Of a stretch of DNA of 64,000 bases, positions 15,392 through 24,135 are shown piece by piece. The notes under the pieces are model-generated. The model worked only from the letters and a program-made list of their open reading frames with translations. It did no database searches and was not told the origin of the DNA. This DNA comes from a bacterium (GTDB lineage Bacteria; Bacillota; Clostridia; Lachnospirales; Lachnospiraceae), in assembly GCA_004562765.1 (NCBI GenBank), contig SFRL01000014.1, positions 6,550 through 70,549 on the forward strand, written 5' to 3'. Within the stretch, counting starts at the first letter, position 1. Each line of letters opens with the position of its first letter. The translations under genes and the position numbers were made by a program.

Positions 15392-16513
15392 ATGGAAAAG
15401 GCACCTGTTTATTTCACCACATTCAAGGCAACAGAGCATGAAAATCTGCTGCAGAAGCTTCACCGGCTCATGAAGACCGCGGGCTTTGAGCAGATCGATT
15501 TTAAGGATAAATACGCTGCGATCAAGATCCACTTTGGTGAATACGGCAATCTGTCCTTCCTGCGCCCCAACTACGCGAAGGTGGTTGCGGACTACGTGAA
15601 GGAGCTGGGCGGCAAGCCGTTTCTGACCGATTGCAACACACTGTATGTGGGCAGCCGCAAAAACGCGCTGGATCATCTGGACACCGCTTATGTGAACGGT
15701 TTTTCTCCACTGCAGACCGGCTGTCATGTGCTGATCGCGGACGGCTTGAAGGGAACAGATGAAGTAAAAGTTCCGATAAAAGGGGATTACGTTACTGAGG
15801 CAAAGATCGGTCGAGCGGTCATGGATGCGGATATCTTTATCTCTCTGACTCACTTTAAGGGGCACGAGGCTACCGGCTTTGGTGGTACCATGAAAAATAT
15901 CGGTATGGGTTGCGGTTCCTGCGAAGGCAAGAAGGAGCAGCATTGTGACGGCAGACCCAGCGTTGCCCGTCCCGAGGACTGTATCGGCTGTGGTGCCTGC
16001 GCACGCATCTGTGCGCACGACGCACCGGTCATTGCAGACGGAAAGGCAACCATCGACCACAACAAATGTGTTGGCTGCGAGCGCTGTATTGCAACCTGTC
16101 CGAAGCATGCAATTGAGACCGATTCCGAGGATGCTGTCACCATGTTGAACTATAAGATCGCAGAGTATTCTCTGGCTGTGTGTCAGAATCGCCCGTGCTT
16201 CCACGTATCACTGATCTGTGACGTATCACCGAACTGTGACTGCCACGCAGAGAACGACATCCCCATCATCCCGAATGTGGGTATGCTGGCTTCCTTTGAT
16301 CCGGTAGCTCTGGATCAGGCCTGCGCGGATCTGTGCAACCAGCAGACACCGATCCCGGCAAGTATCCTTGGCGAAAATCTTGAAAAGTACGGAAACGAGG
16401 AAGGACATGATCACTTCCACATGACACATCCCGATACCGAGTGGAAATCCTGCATTGAACACGCAGTAAAGATCGGTCTCGGCACGAATGAATACGAATT
16501 AATTACCATTTAA
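15392..16513 (+). CDS. DUF362 domain 4Fe-4S ferredoxin-type protein
   Basis: The 373-residue cytoplasmic protein combines a DUF362 region with a two-cluster ferredoxin insert. Cluster motifs are CIGCGACARIC at about residues 194-204 and CVGCERCIATCPKHAIE at about 223-239, both with the CxxCxxC pattern. The DUF362 part shows IKIHFGEYGNLSFLRPNY and FISLTHFKGHEATGFGGTMKNIGMGC. The family is widespread in anaerobes; its substrate is unknown and electron transfer is inferred. GGAGG lies 10 bases before this ATG; an out-of-frame ATG is nearer to it. It stands alone on the plus strand between proS and the RluA-type gene, and a bidirectional terminator follows. Confidence 0.88.
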   Translation: MEKAPVYFTTFKATEHENLLQKLHRLMKTAGFEQIDFKDKYAAIKIHFGEYGNLSFLRPNYAKVVADYVKELGGKPFLTDCNTLYVGSRKNALDHLDTAYVNGFSPLQTGCHVLIADGLKGTDEVKVPIKGDYVTEAKIGRAVMDADIFISLTHFKGHEATGFGGTMKNIGMGCGSCEGKKEQHCDGRPSVARPEDCIGCGACARICAHDAPVIADGKATIDHNKCVGCERCIATCPKHAIETDSEDAVTMLNYKIAEYSLAVCQNRPCFHVSLICDVSPNCDCHAENDIPIIPNVGMLASFDPVALDQACADLCNQQTPIPASILGENLEKYGNEEGHDHFHMTHPDTEWKSCIEHAVKIGLGTNEYELITI

Positions 16514-16525
16514 TAAGCAACTACC

Positions 16526-16564
16526 AAAAAGAGTCACCCGGATTGATCATCCGAGTGACTCTTT
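16526..16564. terminator. Bidirectional terminator
   Basis: AAAAAGAGTCAC (16526-16537) pairs with GTGACTCTTT (16555-16564), with inner CCGGAT/ATCCGA pairing. It lies after the plus-strand DUF362 gene and overlaps the last codons of the minus-strand RluA-type gene. T runs occur on both strands. Confidence 0.75.
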
Positions 16565-17278
16565 CCATTCTTCAAAGCCTGCCCCGGTGGGCGTGGTCTC
16601 AAATTCCATGATCTCTCCGGTGCGCGGATGCGCAAATACCAGTCGGCAACTGCAGAGCGCCAGCGACTGCCCGGTCTGTGCGAACGCTTTCCCAGCGGGA
16701 CCACTGTCAGCCCTTCCATCCTTGCTCCCGTCACCATATTTCTTATCCCCCAAAAGCGGATGCCCGATGGCGGCAAACTGCACACGGATCTGATGATGCC
16801 TGCCCGTATCCAGCCGGATGCGTAGCAGGCTTTTTTCATCTGCTGTGGCAAGACGCTCGTAGGAAAGTCTTGCCTCCTTTCCGCCGGCGGTTCCCGCAGG
16901 CACCACCGCAGAGGTGTTTGTCTTTCCATCCTTCTTCAGCGTATGTATGAGTGTGCCGGATTCCTCCGTCACACCGGTCACCACTGCCAGATATTCCTTT
17001 GCGAAATCACCTCCGCGGATCCCGGCGCTTAAAGATGCTGCCGTCTCCTTTGTCTTTGCCAGCACCAGCAGCCCTTCCACCGGCTGATCCAGGCGGTGTA
17101 CAATGCCTATAAACGCCGCTTCTCCATTTGATACCCGGCGGTTTATGAGCAAGCTCACCAGATCCTGCTGCCGCGGATCTCTCGTCTCCACCGCCAGAAA
17201 GGGCGGCTTGTGCACAACGATCACCTCCGCGTCCTCATAGCGTATCATCCGCTCCATCTGCTGTCTCGTCACTCTCAT
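16547..17278 (-). CDS. RluA-type pseudouridine synthase
   Basis: Converts uridine to pseudouridine in rRNA or tRNA; the target cannot be told from sequence. At 243 residues it has the catalytic HRLDQPVEGLLVLAKT (about 64-79), where the Asp of HRLD is the nucleophile. RLDTGRHHQIRVQFAAIGHPLLGDKKYG (about 155-182) is also typical of RluA/RluC/RluD. No N-terminal S4 domain is seen. The start at 17278 is chosen because AAAGGAGG precedes it by about 6 bases; it overlaps the end of the ytvI-like gene by 44 bases in another frame, which suggests coupling. Confidence 0.9.
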   Translation of the reverse strand: MRVTRQQMERMIRYEDAEVIVVHKPPFLAVETRDPRQQDLVSLLINRRVSNGEAAFIGIVHRLDQPVEGLLVLAKTKETAASLSAGIRGGDFAKEYLAVVTGVTEESGTLIHTLKKDGKTNTSAVVPAGTAGGKEARLSYERLATADEKSLLRIRLDTGRHHQIRVQFAAIGHPLLGDKKYGDGSKDGRADSGPAGKAFAQTGQSLALCSCRLVFAHPRTGEIMEFETTPTGAGFEEWKESLG

Positions 17279-18395
17279 TTGCATCCTCCTTTGCCACATC
17301 GTCACTGTACAGCTGCCAGATCAGAAACGCGCTGATGGGGCCAAGCAAAAAGCCTCCTCTGGAATACACCTTAACACCCACATAGACGCTGATCAGCACC
17401 GCCAGCGGCGGCACGCCGATCTTTTTCCCGATCAGCTTCGGTTCCAGACTCTGTCTGGTAAAGCTCGTGATCATATATAACACTACAAACCACAGCGCCG
17501 ACACATACCGCCCGCTCAAAAGACGCCACAGCGCCCAGGGCAGAAAGCAGACGCCGGTGCCGAGGAAGGGCAGCGCGTCACAGATGCCGATCGCAACACC
17601 GGTCAGCAGCCAATACCGCTCCCGCGCCACCAAAAGCCCCAGCACACAGATCCCCGTGATGGTGCCGATAATGATCATCTGTGCCTTAACATAAGTCCAG
17701 CCCACCTTCCGCAGCGTCAGCCCAAAACCTGCATGAAACAGCCGCTTTGCGATGCGACCCGCTTTCTTTTTCAGCTCATCAAACTCACTGAGCATGAGCA
17801 GCGCGCTCACGATGGTGACCAGCACATAGGCAAGCCCCCGCAGCGTCTGCGTACTCACATGCTTCCAGTTGGACATCAGCGCATCCGCATCAAAATGAAG
17901 GCTGCGTTTTTTCACCGCGTCGACAAACACGCCATAATCCTCCGGCTCCATCACCCAGCGCCCCGTCCACGTGTGCAGTCGGTCGCAGCACGTATTCCAC
18001 ATCGTGCGCCCCTGAGAGAGCATCATATCCGGCAGTCCACATTTTCCTGCATAGCTGCCGCCCAACAGCAGTAGATACAAAATGCCTCCCACAACCATCA
18101 CTGCGATACAGATCCCCACAAGCAGTGCGACAAAACCCGCCGATTCCCGCTTCAGATGCAGCCTGCACTGGATCCATCTGCGCAGCGGGTACAGGGCGAA
18201 GGCAATCGCAAAGCCAATACAAAAAGGGAGTACCACCGGCAGCACATATTCCATCGTCAAATACACAGCCAGGGTAATCCCTATCAGTCTGATCCATTGG
18301 TACCATTTTAAAATATTTCCGTTTTGATTTCTTTCGTTCATAACTGTAGTATGTACGCTGCGCGAAAGAATCTCTCTGGAAGTTCTATCCGCCAT
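17235..18395 (-). CDS. ytvI: AI-2E family membrane protein, YtvI-like
   Basis: A polytopic membrane protein of the AI-2E transporter superfamily. Helices are visible at about residues 33-55, 57-72, 89-115, 205-225, 258-280, 290-315 and 335-365. The sporulation-linked YtvI branch is suggested by length (386) and by the GIxDALPFLGTG motif near 295, which reads GICDALPFLGTGVCFLPWALW here. LEPKLIGKKIGVPPLAVLISVYVGVKV follows and is also typical. The start is uncertain: an in-frame ATG at 18341 would remove 18 residues, and neither has a clear ribosome site. The acidic C-terminus overlaps the RluA-type gene. The transported compound is unknown. Confidence 0.8.
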   Translation of the reverse strand: MADRTSREILSRSVHTTVMNERNQNGNILKWYQWIRLIGITLAVYLTMEYVLPVVLPFCIGFAIAFALYPLRRWIQCRLHLKRESAGFVALLVGICIAVMVVGGILYLLLLGGSYAGKCGLPDMMLSQGRTMWNTCCDRLHTWTGRWVMEPEDYGVFVDAVKKRSLHFDADALMSNWKHVSTQTLRGLAYVLVTIVSALLMLSEFDELKKKAGRIAKRLFHAGFGLTLRKVGWTYVKAQMIIIGTITGICVLGLLVARERYWLLTGVAIGICDALPFLGTGVCFLPWALWRLLSGRYVSALWFVVLYMITSFTRQSLEPKLIGKKIGVPPLAVLISVYVGVKVYSRGGFLLGPISAFLIWQLYSDDVAKEDANESDETADGADDTL

Positions 18396-18428
18396 TGTCT
18401 ATGTACAGCCGAAATCAACGGTTTTCCA

Positions 18429-18791
18429 TTATTTTCCGATCACAGCCTCCACACCGGAGATCATGCGCGTCGCTTCCAGCGGTTTTGCCATAAAGCCCGC
18501 TGCTCCCAGCGCTCCACCCTTTTCACAGGTCTCCGGGCTGACATCCGCGGTCAGGAAAATGACCGGAATATCGATCCAGTCCGCATTGGCACGTATCTCA
18601 CGCATCACTTCAAAGCCATCCATCTCCGGCATCAGGACATCCAAAAGGATCAGATCCGGAATATTTTTTGAAAGATAATTTAGCGCCATCTTTCCGGATG
18701 GCACCGGGATCACCTTGTATGCCGGTGATAACATCTTCATCGCATTGCTCAGATTTAATTTATCATCATCTACAACCAGTATTGTCTTCAT
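18429..18791 (-). CDS. Stand-alone response regulator receiver (CheY-like)
   Basis: A 120-residue single receiver domain. MKTILVVDDDKLNL supplies the acidic pair, LILLDVLMPEMDGFEVM holds the phosphoacceptor Asp (about 52), and FLTAD and MAKPLEA provide the conserved Thr and Lys. There is no output domain. The gene lies downstream of a two-component pair, separated by a duplicated segment. It may relay phosphate or bind a partner; neither is visible. AGGAGG precedes the ATG. Confidence 0.9.
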   Translation of the reverse strand: MKTILVVDDDKLNLSNAMKMLSPAYKVIPVPSGKMALNYLSKNIPDLILLDVLMPEMDGFEVMREIRANADWIDIPVIFLTADVSPETCEKGGALGAAGFMAKPLEATRMISGVEAVIGK

Positions 18792-18805
18792 CCTCTGTCC
18801 CTCCT

Positions 18806-18909
18806 ATTCCAATACAGCTTCGCTGTGGAACGCTTGCTTTGGCTCGCGTTTTGTTTTCTCACGATTCAAGCTCTTACAGCTTGAATCTGTATCCTACTCC
18901 CCAGATAGT
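18806..18909. repeat. Direct repeat copy 1 of a response-regulator 3' end
   Basis: Nearly identical to 18947-19049, with one deleted T and a few substitutions. On the minus strand its upstream end reads as codons for TIWGVGYRFKL plus a stop, the same ending as the gene at 19014. It is a remnant without a start. Confidence 0.85.
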
Positions 18910-18946
18910 GCTTCATATGCCTTTGGCATATGCAGCGCAAGCGTTC

Positions 18947-19049
18947 ATTCCAATACAGCTTCGCTGTGGAACGCTTGCTTTGGCTCGCGTTTTGTTTTCT
19001 CACGATTCAAGCTCTACAGCTTGAATCTGTAACCTACGCCCCAGATAGT
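18947..19049. repeat. Direct repeat copy 2, overlapping the response-regulator end
   Basis: Covers the last codons of the minus-strand OmpR-type gene and its 3' flank. Both copies contain a GATTCAAGCT/AGCTTGAATC stem and an ACAGC-TTC-GCTGT stem. A CATATGCC/GGCATATG hairpin (18914-18932) lies between the copies. Confidence 0.85.
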
Positions 19050-19703
19050 TTCAATGTACTGCGGCTTCGCCGTGTTGTACTCGATCTTTTCACGGATCTT
19101 TTTAATATGCACGGTCACAGTCGCGATATCTCCCTCCGGTTCCATTTCCCAAATTGTACTAAATAATTCTTCTTTTGAAAAGACCCGATTGGGATTTTCC
19201 GCCAGAAACGTTAAAAGATCAAACTCCTTGGAGGTAAATGACTTCTCCTCGTCATTCACCCAGACGCGGCGCGCGGTCTTGTCAATACGGATGCCACGGA
19301 TCTTGATCTCGTCATTTTTCGTCTGATCCGCCGAGGTCAGCGTCTCATAACGCGCCAGATGTGCCTTAACACGTGCCACCAGCTCGCTGGGCGAGAAGGG
19401 TTTTGTGATGTAATCGTCCGCGCCAAGACCCAGACCGCGGATCTTATCAATGTCATCCTTCTTTGCGGAAACCATGAGGATCGGAACATTTTTTTCTTTC
19501 CGGATCTCTCTGCATATATCAAATCCGTCCATATCCGGCAACATTAAATCCAGAATAAACATATCAAACTCTTCTTCCAGCGCACGCTTCAACCCTTCGC
19601 GGCCGTTCTCCTCGATCTGCACTTCAAAATTGCTCAGCTCCAGATAATCCTTCTCCAGCTCTGCAATGGATGTCTCATCTTCAATGATCAGTATTTTCTT
19701 CAT
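19014..19703 (-). CDS. OmpR-family response regulator
   Basis: DNA-binding regulator of a two-component system. The 229 residues have a receiver domain (about 1-118) with MKKILIIEDE, FILDLMLPDMDG (phosphoacceptor Asp about 51) and KPFSPSEL. A winged-helix domain (about 135-229) ends IETIWGVGYRFKL, typical of the OmpR/PhoB class. The partner kinase starts nine bases upstream in the same operon. The last codons are duplicated downstream. The target genes are not evident. Confidence 0.95.
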   Translation of the reverse strand: MKKILIIEDETSIAELEKDYLELSNFEVQIEENGREGLKRALEEEFDMFILDLMLPDMDGFDICREIRKEKNVPILMVSAKKDDIDKIRGLGLGADDYITKPFSPSELVARVKAHLARYETLTSADQTKNDEIKIRGIRIDKTARRVWVNDEEKSFTSKEFDLLTFLAENPNRVFSKEELFSTIWEMEPEGDIATVTVHIKKIREKIEYNTAKPQYIETIWGVGYRFKL

Positions 19704-19712
19704 CTCAGCCTC

Positions 19713-21218
19713 CTATTCTGCCGTTTCTTCCACCGGCGGTTCTGCCACCTGATATTTGCGGATCACGAAGTACATGATCGTGCCGATACCGGGCTTTGAA
19801 GTCGCCCAAATTTTTCCGCCGTGATCCTCAATGATCTTTTTCACGATCGACAACCCGATCCCGCTGCCGCCGGTCGCGGAATTCCGCGACGCATCCGCCC
19901 GGTAAAAGCGGTCAAAAATGTATGGCAGATCCTTTGCCGCAATACCGCGCCCGTTATCCTCGATCTCCACCTGTATAAAATCTCCCACATCCTTGATGCG
20001 CAGGTGGATCAAACCCTGCGGTTTGTCCAGATACTTCAGCGTATTGCTGATGATGTTACCTATCACACGCCCCAGCTGCTCCGGATCCGCGATGATCATC
20101 ACGTCGTCCGCCACATAATTCATATACTGGAGCAGCACATTTTTGGACTCCAGCTCTATGGCCAGATCCTCTACGCAGTCGCGGAAGTAATCCGCCACAT
20201 TGATCTTGTTGAAGTTGTAGGGGATGCGGTTCGTATTGATCTGGGAGTAAAGCGTCAGCTCATTGACCAGACGCGTCATCTCATTTGTCTTGTTGTAGAT
20301 GGTCTTAATGTAATGATCCATCTTTTCCGGCGTGTCGGCGACACCGTCCATGATACCTTCCACATAACCCCGGATGGCAGTCAGCGGCGTTTTCAGATCA
20401 TGGGAAATGTTGCTGATCAGCTCGCGATTTTGTTTTTCGTTGTTCAGCCGCTCCTCAGAATAGTCCTTCAGGCGTTTTCGCATCTCCTCGAAATTATTAC
20501 AAAGTTCGCCGATCTCGTCATTCGTCTCCGCTTCGATCGTAAAGTCCAGATTGTCCTCCATGATGTTTTTTGTGGCAATCTGCAGTTTGCGCACCGGGTT
20601 AATCATACCGCTGTAGATCCAGATCGCCAGCATACTGGCGGTGAAGATCAGGATCAGCACCACGGAAACCAGCATGTCAATGATCATCTTTTTCATTTCC
20701 GGGATCATTTCCCGCACATTACTGATAATAAATGCACTGCCCTTTGCGCCGTCGGAAAAGAGGAAATCCACCTGCTTGATCAGAGCATGGTCTGCATTAT
20801 CCACATAGACACCCATATCCTGCTGGCTGCTCTCTCCCATATACTCGGGCAGATAAGCCGGAACCGTATGTCCTTTGTCCCCGCCCAGGAAATAGATCTC
20901 GTCGTCTTTTCGGACGATCAGGTAAGAATTTTTATCCGTCAGAGCCGCGTCCACTTCCTTCAGATATGTCACGTCCTCCAGCCGCTCCGGGTTGGTGTCC
21001 GCCAGATTCAGAAGTGCCTCAAAATTCTCCTCCGTATAGCGGTTTAACAACTGTACCGTATTCAAAAGATATGTGTAATCCGTCGCCTCAATGCCGTAAT
21101 TTTCCTGCAGCTCTTTCATCTGAATGTGGCGAAAGCTGAAAAATGCGACCCACACCAGTATGATCGGCACAAAAATGATCGTGCAAAAAGCGATCAGAAG
21201 TCTTGTTCGTTGTTTCAT
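19713..21218 (-). CDS. Sensor histidine kinase
   Basis: Membrane kinase partner of the OmpR-type regulator. Of 501 residues, helix 1 is at about 7-27 and an extracytoplasmic sensor region covers about 28-178. Helix 2 is at about 180-202, and a HAMP linker containing NPVRKLQIATKNIMEDNLDF follows. The dimerisation box is NISHDLKTPLTAIRGYVEG (about 268-286), with the phospho-His in SHDLKTP. The ATPase domain carries N (NIISNTLKY), G1 (EDNGRGIAAKDL), F (IFDRFYR) and G2 (GGSGIGLSIVKKI) boxes. The ligand cannot be read from the sensor region. A metK terminator precedes it. Confidence 0.95.
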   Translation of the reverse strand: MKQRTRLLIAFCTIIFVPIILVWVAFFSFRHIQMKELQENYGIEATDYTYLLNTVQLLNRYTEENFEALLNLADTNPERLEDVTYLKEVDAALTDKNSYLIVRKDDEIYFLGGDKGHTVPAYLPEYMGESSQQDMGVYVDNADHALIKQVDFLFSDGAKGSAFIISNVREMIPEMKKMIIDMLVSVVLILIFTASMLAIWIYSGMINPVRKLQIATKNIMEDNLDFTIEAETNDEIGELCNNFEEMRKRLKDYSEERLNNEKQNRELISNISHDLKTPLTAIRGYVEGIMDGVADTPEKMDHYIKTIYNKTNEMTRLVNELTLYSQINTNRIPYNFNKINVADYFRDCVEDLAIELESKNVLLQYMNYVADDVMIIADPEQLGRVIGNIISNTLKYLDKPQGLIHLRIKDVGDFIQVEIEDNGRGIAAKDLPYIFDRFYRADASRNSATGGSGIGLSIVKKIIEDHGGKIWATSKPGIGTIMYFVIRKYQVAEPPVEETAE

Positions 21219-21235
21219 TTCGCGGTTACTCCGTT

Positions 21236-21269
21236 AAAAATAGGATTGGCAGCTTGTGCCAATCCTATT
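21236..21269 (-). terminator. Terminator of metK
   Basis: TAGGATTGGCA (21241-21251) pairs perfectly with TGCCAATCCTA (21257-21267); the minus strand continues into a run of T at 21236-21240. Confidence 0.85.
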
Positions 21270-21303
21270 ATAACATGATTTCATGCAAACATTTCTTAAA
21301 ATT

Positions 21304-22485
21304 TTATAAATAAGCCTTTAATGCCTCTACCTTATCCAGTGCCTCCCAGGGCAGGTCCAGATCGGTTCTTCCGAAATGTCCGTAAGCCGCTGTCTGCTTA
21401 TAGATCGGTCTGCGCAGATCCAACATCTTGATAATGCCTGCCGGACGCAGATCGAAGTTCTCACGCACGATCTCAACCAGCTTGTCATCGGAGAGTTTTC
21501 CTGTGCCGAAGGTATCTACCATGATGGAAGTCGGCTGTGCAACACCGATCGCATAGGACAACTGGATCTCGCACTTGTCAGCCAGTCCGGCAGCCACCAG
21601 ATTCTTGGCAACGTAGCGGGCTGCATATGCTGCGGAGCGGTCCACCTTTGTGCAGTCCTTACCGGAGAATGCACCGCCGCCGTGACGGGCGTATCCGCCG
21701 TAGGTGTCAACGATGATCTTGCGGCCGGTCAGACCTGCGTCACCGTGGGGTCCGCCGATGACGAAACGTCCGGTAGGATTGATGAAGAACTTGGTCTTCT
21801 CATCGATCAGCTCCGCAGGCAGGATCGGATCAAAGACATACTTTTTGATGTCCTCGTGGATCTGCTCCTGGGTCACATCCTCATCGTGCTGTGTGGACAG
21901 TACCACTGCCTCCAGACGCTTCGGCTTTCCGTTCTCATCATACTCTACGGAAACCTGTGTCTTTCCGTCGGGACGAAGATATTTTAATGTGCCGTCCTTG
22001 CGCACATTTGTGAGCTGTAATGCCAGCTTGTGAGCCAGAGAGATCGGGTAAGGCATGTACTCCTCCGTCTCATTGGTGGCATAACCGAACATCATTCCCT
22101 GATCGCCGGCTCCGGTGTCAAGGTCATCCGTCAGGTCACCCTTCTTTGCCTCCAGCGCCTTGTCAACGCCCATGGCGATATCAGCGGACTGCTGGTCAAG
22201 AGCAACCATCACGGCACAGGTATTGCCGTCAAATCCGGTTTTTGCATCGTTGTAGCCGATCTCGTTCACCGTCTGACGGACGATGGACGGGATATCCAGA
22301 TGTGCCTTTGTTGTGATCTCACCGGTCACAAGCACAAAACCGGTACAACATGCGGTCTCGCACGCTACGCGGCTCATCGGATCCTCTGCCATGCAGGCAT
22401 CAAGAATTGCGTCAGAGACGGCATCGCACACTTTGTCGGGATGTCCTTCTGTCACTGACTCAGAAGTAAATAATAATTTCTCCAT
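21304..22485 (-). CDS. metK: S-adenosylmethionine synthetase
   Basis: Makes SAM from methionine and ATP. The 393 residues match MetK throughout: FTSESVTEGHPDKVCD at 6-21, GAGDQGMMFGYA at about 116-127, GRFVIGGPHGDAGLTGRKIIVDTYGG at about 230-255, and GGGAFSGKDCTKVDRSAAYAARY (ATP and metal binding). A GGAGG lies before the ATG. It is a single gene between its own SAM-I riboswitch and its own terminator, so it is repressed when SAM is plentiful. Confidence 0.98.
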   Translation of the reverse strand: MEKLLFTSESVTEGHPDKVCDAVSDAILDACMAEDPMSRVACETACCTGFVLVTGEITTKAHLDIPSIVRQTVNEIGYNDAKTGFDGNTCAVMVALDQQSADIAMGVDKALEAKKGDLTDDLDTGAGDQGMMFGYATNETEEYMPYPISLAHKLALQLTNVRKDGTLKYLRPDGKTQVSVEYDENGKPKRLEAVVLSTQHDEDVTQEQIHEDIKKYVFDPILPAELIDEKTKFFINPTGRFVIGGPHGDAGLTGRKIIVDTYGGYARHGGGAFSGKDCTKVDRSAAYAARYVAKNLVAAGLADKCEIQLSYAIGVAQPTSIMVDTFGTGKLSDDKLVEIVRENFDLRPAGIIKMLDLRRPIYKQTAAYGHFGRTDLDLPWEALDKVEALKAYL

Positions 22486-22540
22486 GATCTGTTTCCTCCT
22501 TGGAATTGTGAAATAAACATATAGTGAAAGTTAACATACA

Positions 22541-22700
22541 ATAAAAAATCCGCTTACGAATAAGCGGATTGATTGCGATATCAGATCCTCTTATTGTTCG
22601 ATTTCTCGCTCAGGTTGGCACCTTCCAATCATGGGGTTGCCGTGACTTCACAGATCCTATGTATCTCCATCACTCTGAATAAGGGATATTGTTACAGTTT
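22541..22700 (-). promoter_or_regulatory. SAM-I (S-box) riboswitch of metK with terminator
   Basis: The minus strand shows the S-box core in order: CTTATTCAGAGTGATGGAG, then GTGAAGTCACGGCAACC, then GGAAGGTGCCAACCTGAGCG. An ATAAGAG-containing closing segment follows. The expression platform is a perfect terminator with AATCCGCTTA pairing to TAAGCGGATT (22547-22570) and a T run at 22542-22547. SAM binding would favour termination before metK. Confidence 0.95.
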
Positions 22701-22720
22701 TCTATTGTTTGTTCCGTATT

Positions 22721-22749
22721 ACCATACTCTATTTACGGCCATAAGTCAA
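22721..22749 (-). promoter_or_regulatory. Promoter of metK
   Basis: Minus-strand TTGACT (22744-22749), 17-base spacer, TATGGT (22721-22726), directly before the SAM riboswitch and right after the HD-GYP stop codon. Confidence 0.6.
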
Positions 22750-22756
22750 TACATAT

Positions 22757-23986
22757 TTATTTTTGTTTTTTATTTACCACGAGTTCTTCGTATAATTCCG
22801 TTCCATCCAGCACGACCGGAACAACTCCGTCACTGATCATCTGCAGCATATAAGGAACGATATCCGGATCAAACTGCGTTCCGGAATACTCCTTCAATTC
22901 AGAAATCACGATAGACATTGGCAGCTTCGGCCGGTAACAGCGGATACTGGTCATCGCGTCAAAGGCATCCGCCACACAGATGATCCGCGCATACAGCGGA
23001 ATCTCCTTTCCGGCAAAATTACTGACATAGCCGGTCCCGTCATACCGCTCATGATGATAGCGCGCGCCTGCCTCAATGCCCTCAATGGCAGAAAAGTTTT
23101 TCAGGATATCCCCACCGATCTGCACATGCTGTTCGATCATATCGCGCTCATCCGGGTTCAGTTTTCCCGTTTTTTTCAAGATTGAATCCGGCACACCGAT
23201 CTTGCCGATGTCGTGCAGCAGTCCCACATAAAAAATATGCTGCTGCTCCTCTTCCGAGAGTTTCATCCGTCTCGCCAGTTCCCTCGCATAGATCGCCACC
23301 CGCTGGGAATGCCCCTGTGTATACGGATCTTTTGCGTCGATCATACCGGCAAAAGTCAGAAAGCTCTCGTTCACGATCTCCATATATTTCTGCTTCTGCT
23401 CCTGCAGCCGTCTGGTCTTTGCCATGAAAAACAGCGCCGTAATGTTCACGACCACAAACACACCCACCGCGATCACGAGCAGCCAGAAAACAGGCATTTC
23501 CTGCTTCTGCACCAGCCGGTAAAAGCAAATGTCAAAATCTACGATATTGTCCTTACTGTTCGTATAAAGCACACACCCAAAATCACGAACCCCATTCGGT
23601 TCAATGACCTTGTTATAGACTACCGGCGTAACAGTCAGGTCATTGCCTGCCAGAACAAATTCTCCATTCCAGTAGCTGTCGATCCTGCATCCCTCCGGCA
23701 GCCTGACAGTTGCTGTCCAGTCGCGCAGTGCGGTATCTGTCAGATTTGTCACCGTCACATTGTACTGCATACCGTACACATAACCGTGCGCCGCCTCCGA
23801 CCAGCACTTTTCCATCTCGATAGCCACCTCAACGTCCTTGTTCTTCTCCCCCAGCCGGTAAACGACCTCATGCTCATTCACATAATCCACATAGGCATTT
23901 ATAATCAAAAATCCCCCTGCCAGTAACATCAGGATCAAAAGATTCGCGATCAGCCATCCACGCTCGGACTTTTCTGCTTTTTTCAT
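22757..23986 (-). CDS. HD-GYP phosphohydrolase with CBM2-like outer domain
   Basis: Membrane protein of 409 residues. Helix 1 (about 11-31) and helix 2 (about 165-188) enclose an extracytoplasmic domain. That domain has the layout of a family 2 carbohydrate-binding module: VTVTNLTDTALRDWTATVRLPEG, then SYWNGEF, then NDLTVTPVVYNKVIEPNGVRDFG. A coiled linker leads to the HD-GYP domain: HSQRVAIYARELA, LLHDIGKIGVPDSIL, and HHERYDGTGY followed by VSN rather than P. Related domains hydrolyse cyclic di-GMP, which is inferred here. ATG 23986 is preferred over GTG 23989 on spacing to AAAGGAG. It lies next to metK and is divergent from another HD-GYP gene. Confidence 0.85.
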   Translation of the reverse strand: MKKAEKSERGWLIANLLILMLLAGGFLIINAYVDYVNEHEVVYRLGEKNKDVEVAIEMEKCWSEAAHGYVYGMQYNVTVTNLTDTALRDWTATVRLPEGCRIDSYWNGEFVLAGNDLTVTPVVYNKVIEPNGVRDFGCVLYTNSKDNIVDFDICFYRLVQKQEMPVFWLLVIAVGVFVVVNITALFFMAKTRRLQEQKQKYMEIVNESFLTFAGMIDAKDPYTQGHSQRVAIYARELARRMKLSEEEQQHIFYVGLLHDIGKIGVPDSILKKTGKLNPDERDMIEQHVQIGGDILKNFSAIEGIEAGARYHHERYDGTGYVSNFAGKEIPLYARIICVADAFDAMTSIRCYRPKLPMSIVISELKEYSGTQFDPDIVPYMLQMISDGVVPVVLDGTELYEELVVNKKQK

Positions 23987-24100
23987 CACCTAATCTCCTT
24001 TATTGTTCCCCATATAAGCATTATTTTGATCTATTTTACCATATTTTTCCCAAATCATCCATTTTTTGCTCTAATTTTCTAAAATCTTGCATACTATTTA

Positions 24101-24129
24101 TTGACAAATTTTCTTTTTGTGCAGATAAT
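24101..24129 (+). promoter_or_regulatory. Promoter placing the RNA start at the HD-GYP start codon
   Basis: TTGACA (24101-24106), 17-base spacer, GATAAT (24124-24129). Only six bases separate the -10 from the ATG at 24136, and no ribosome site is present, so the mRNA would be leaderless. Confidence 0.65.
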
Positions 24130-24135
24130 AAAAAC

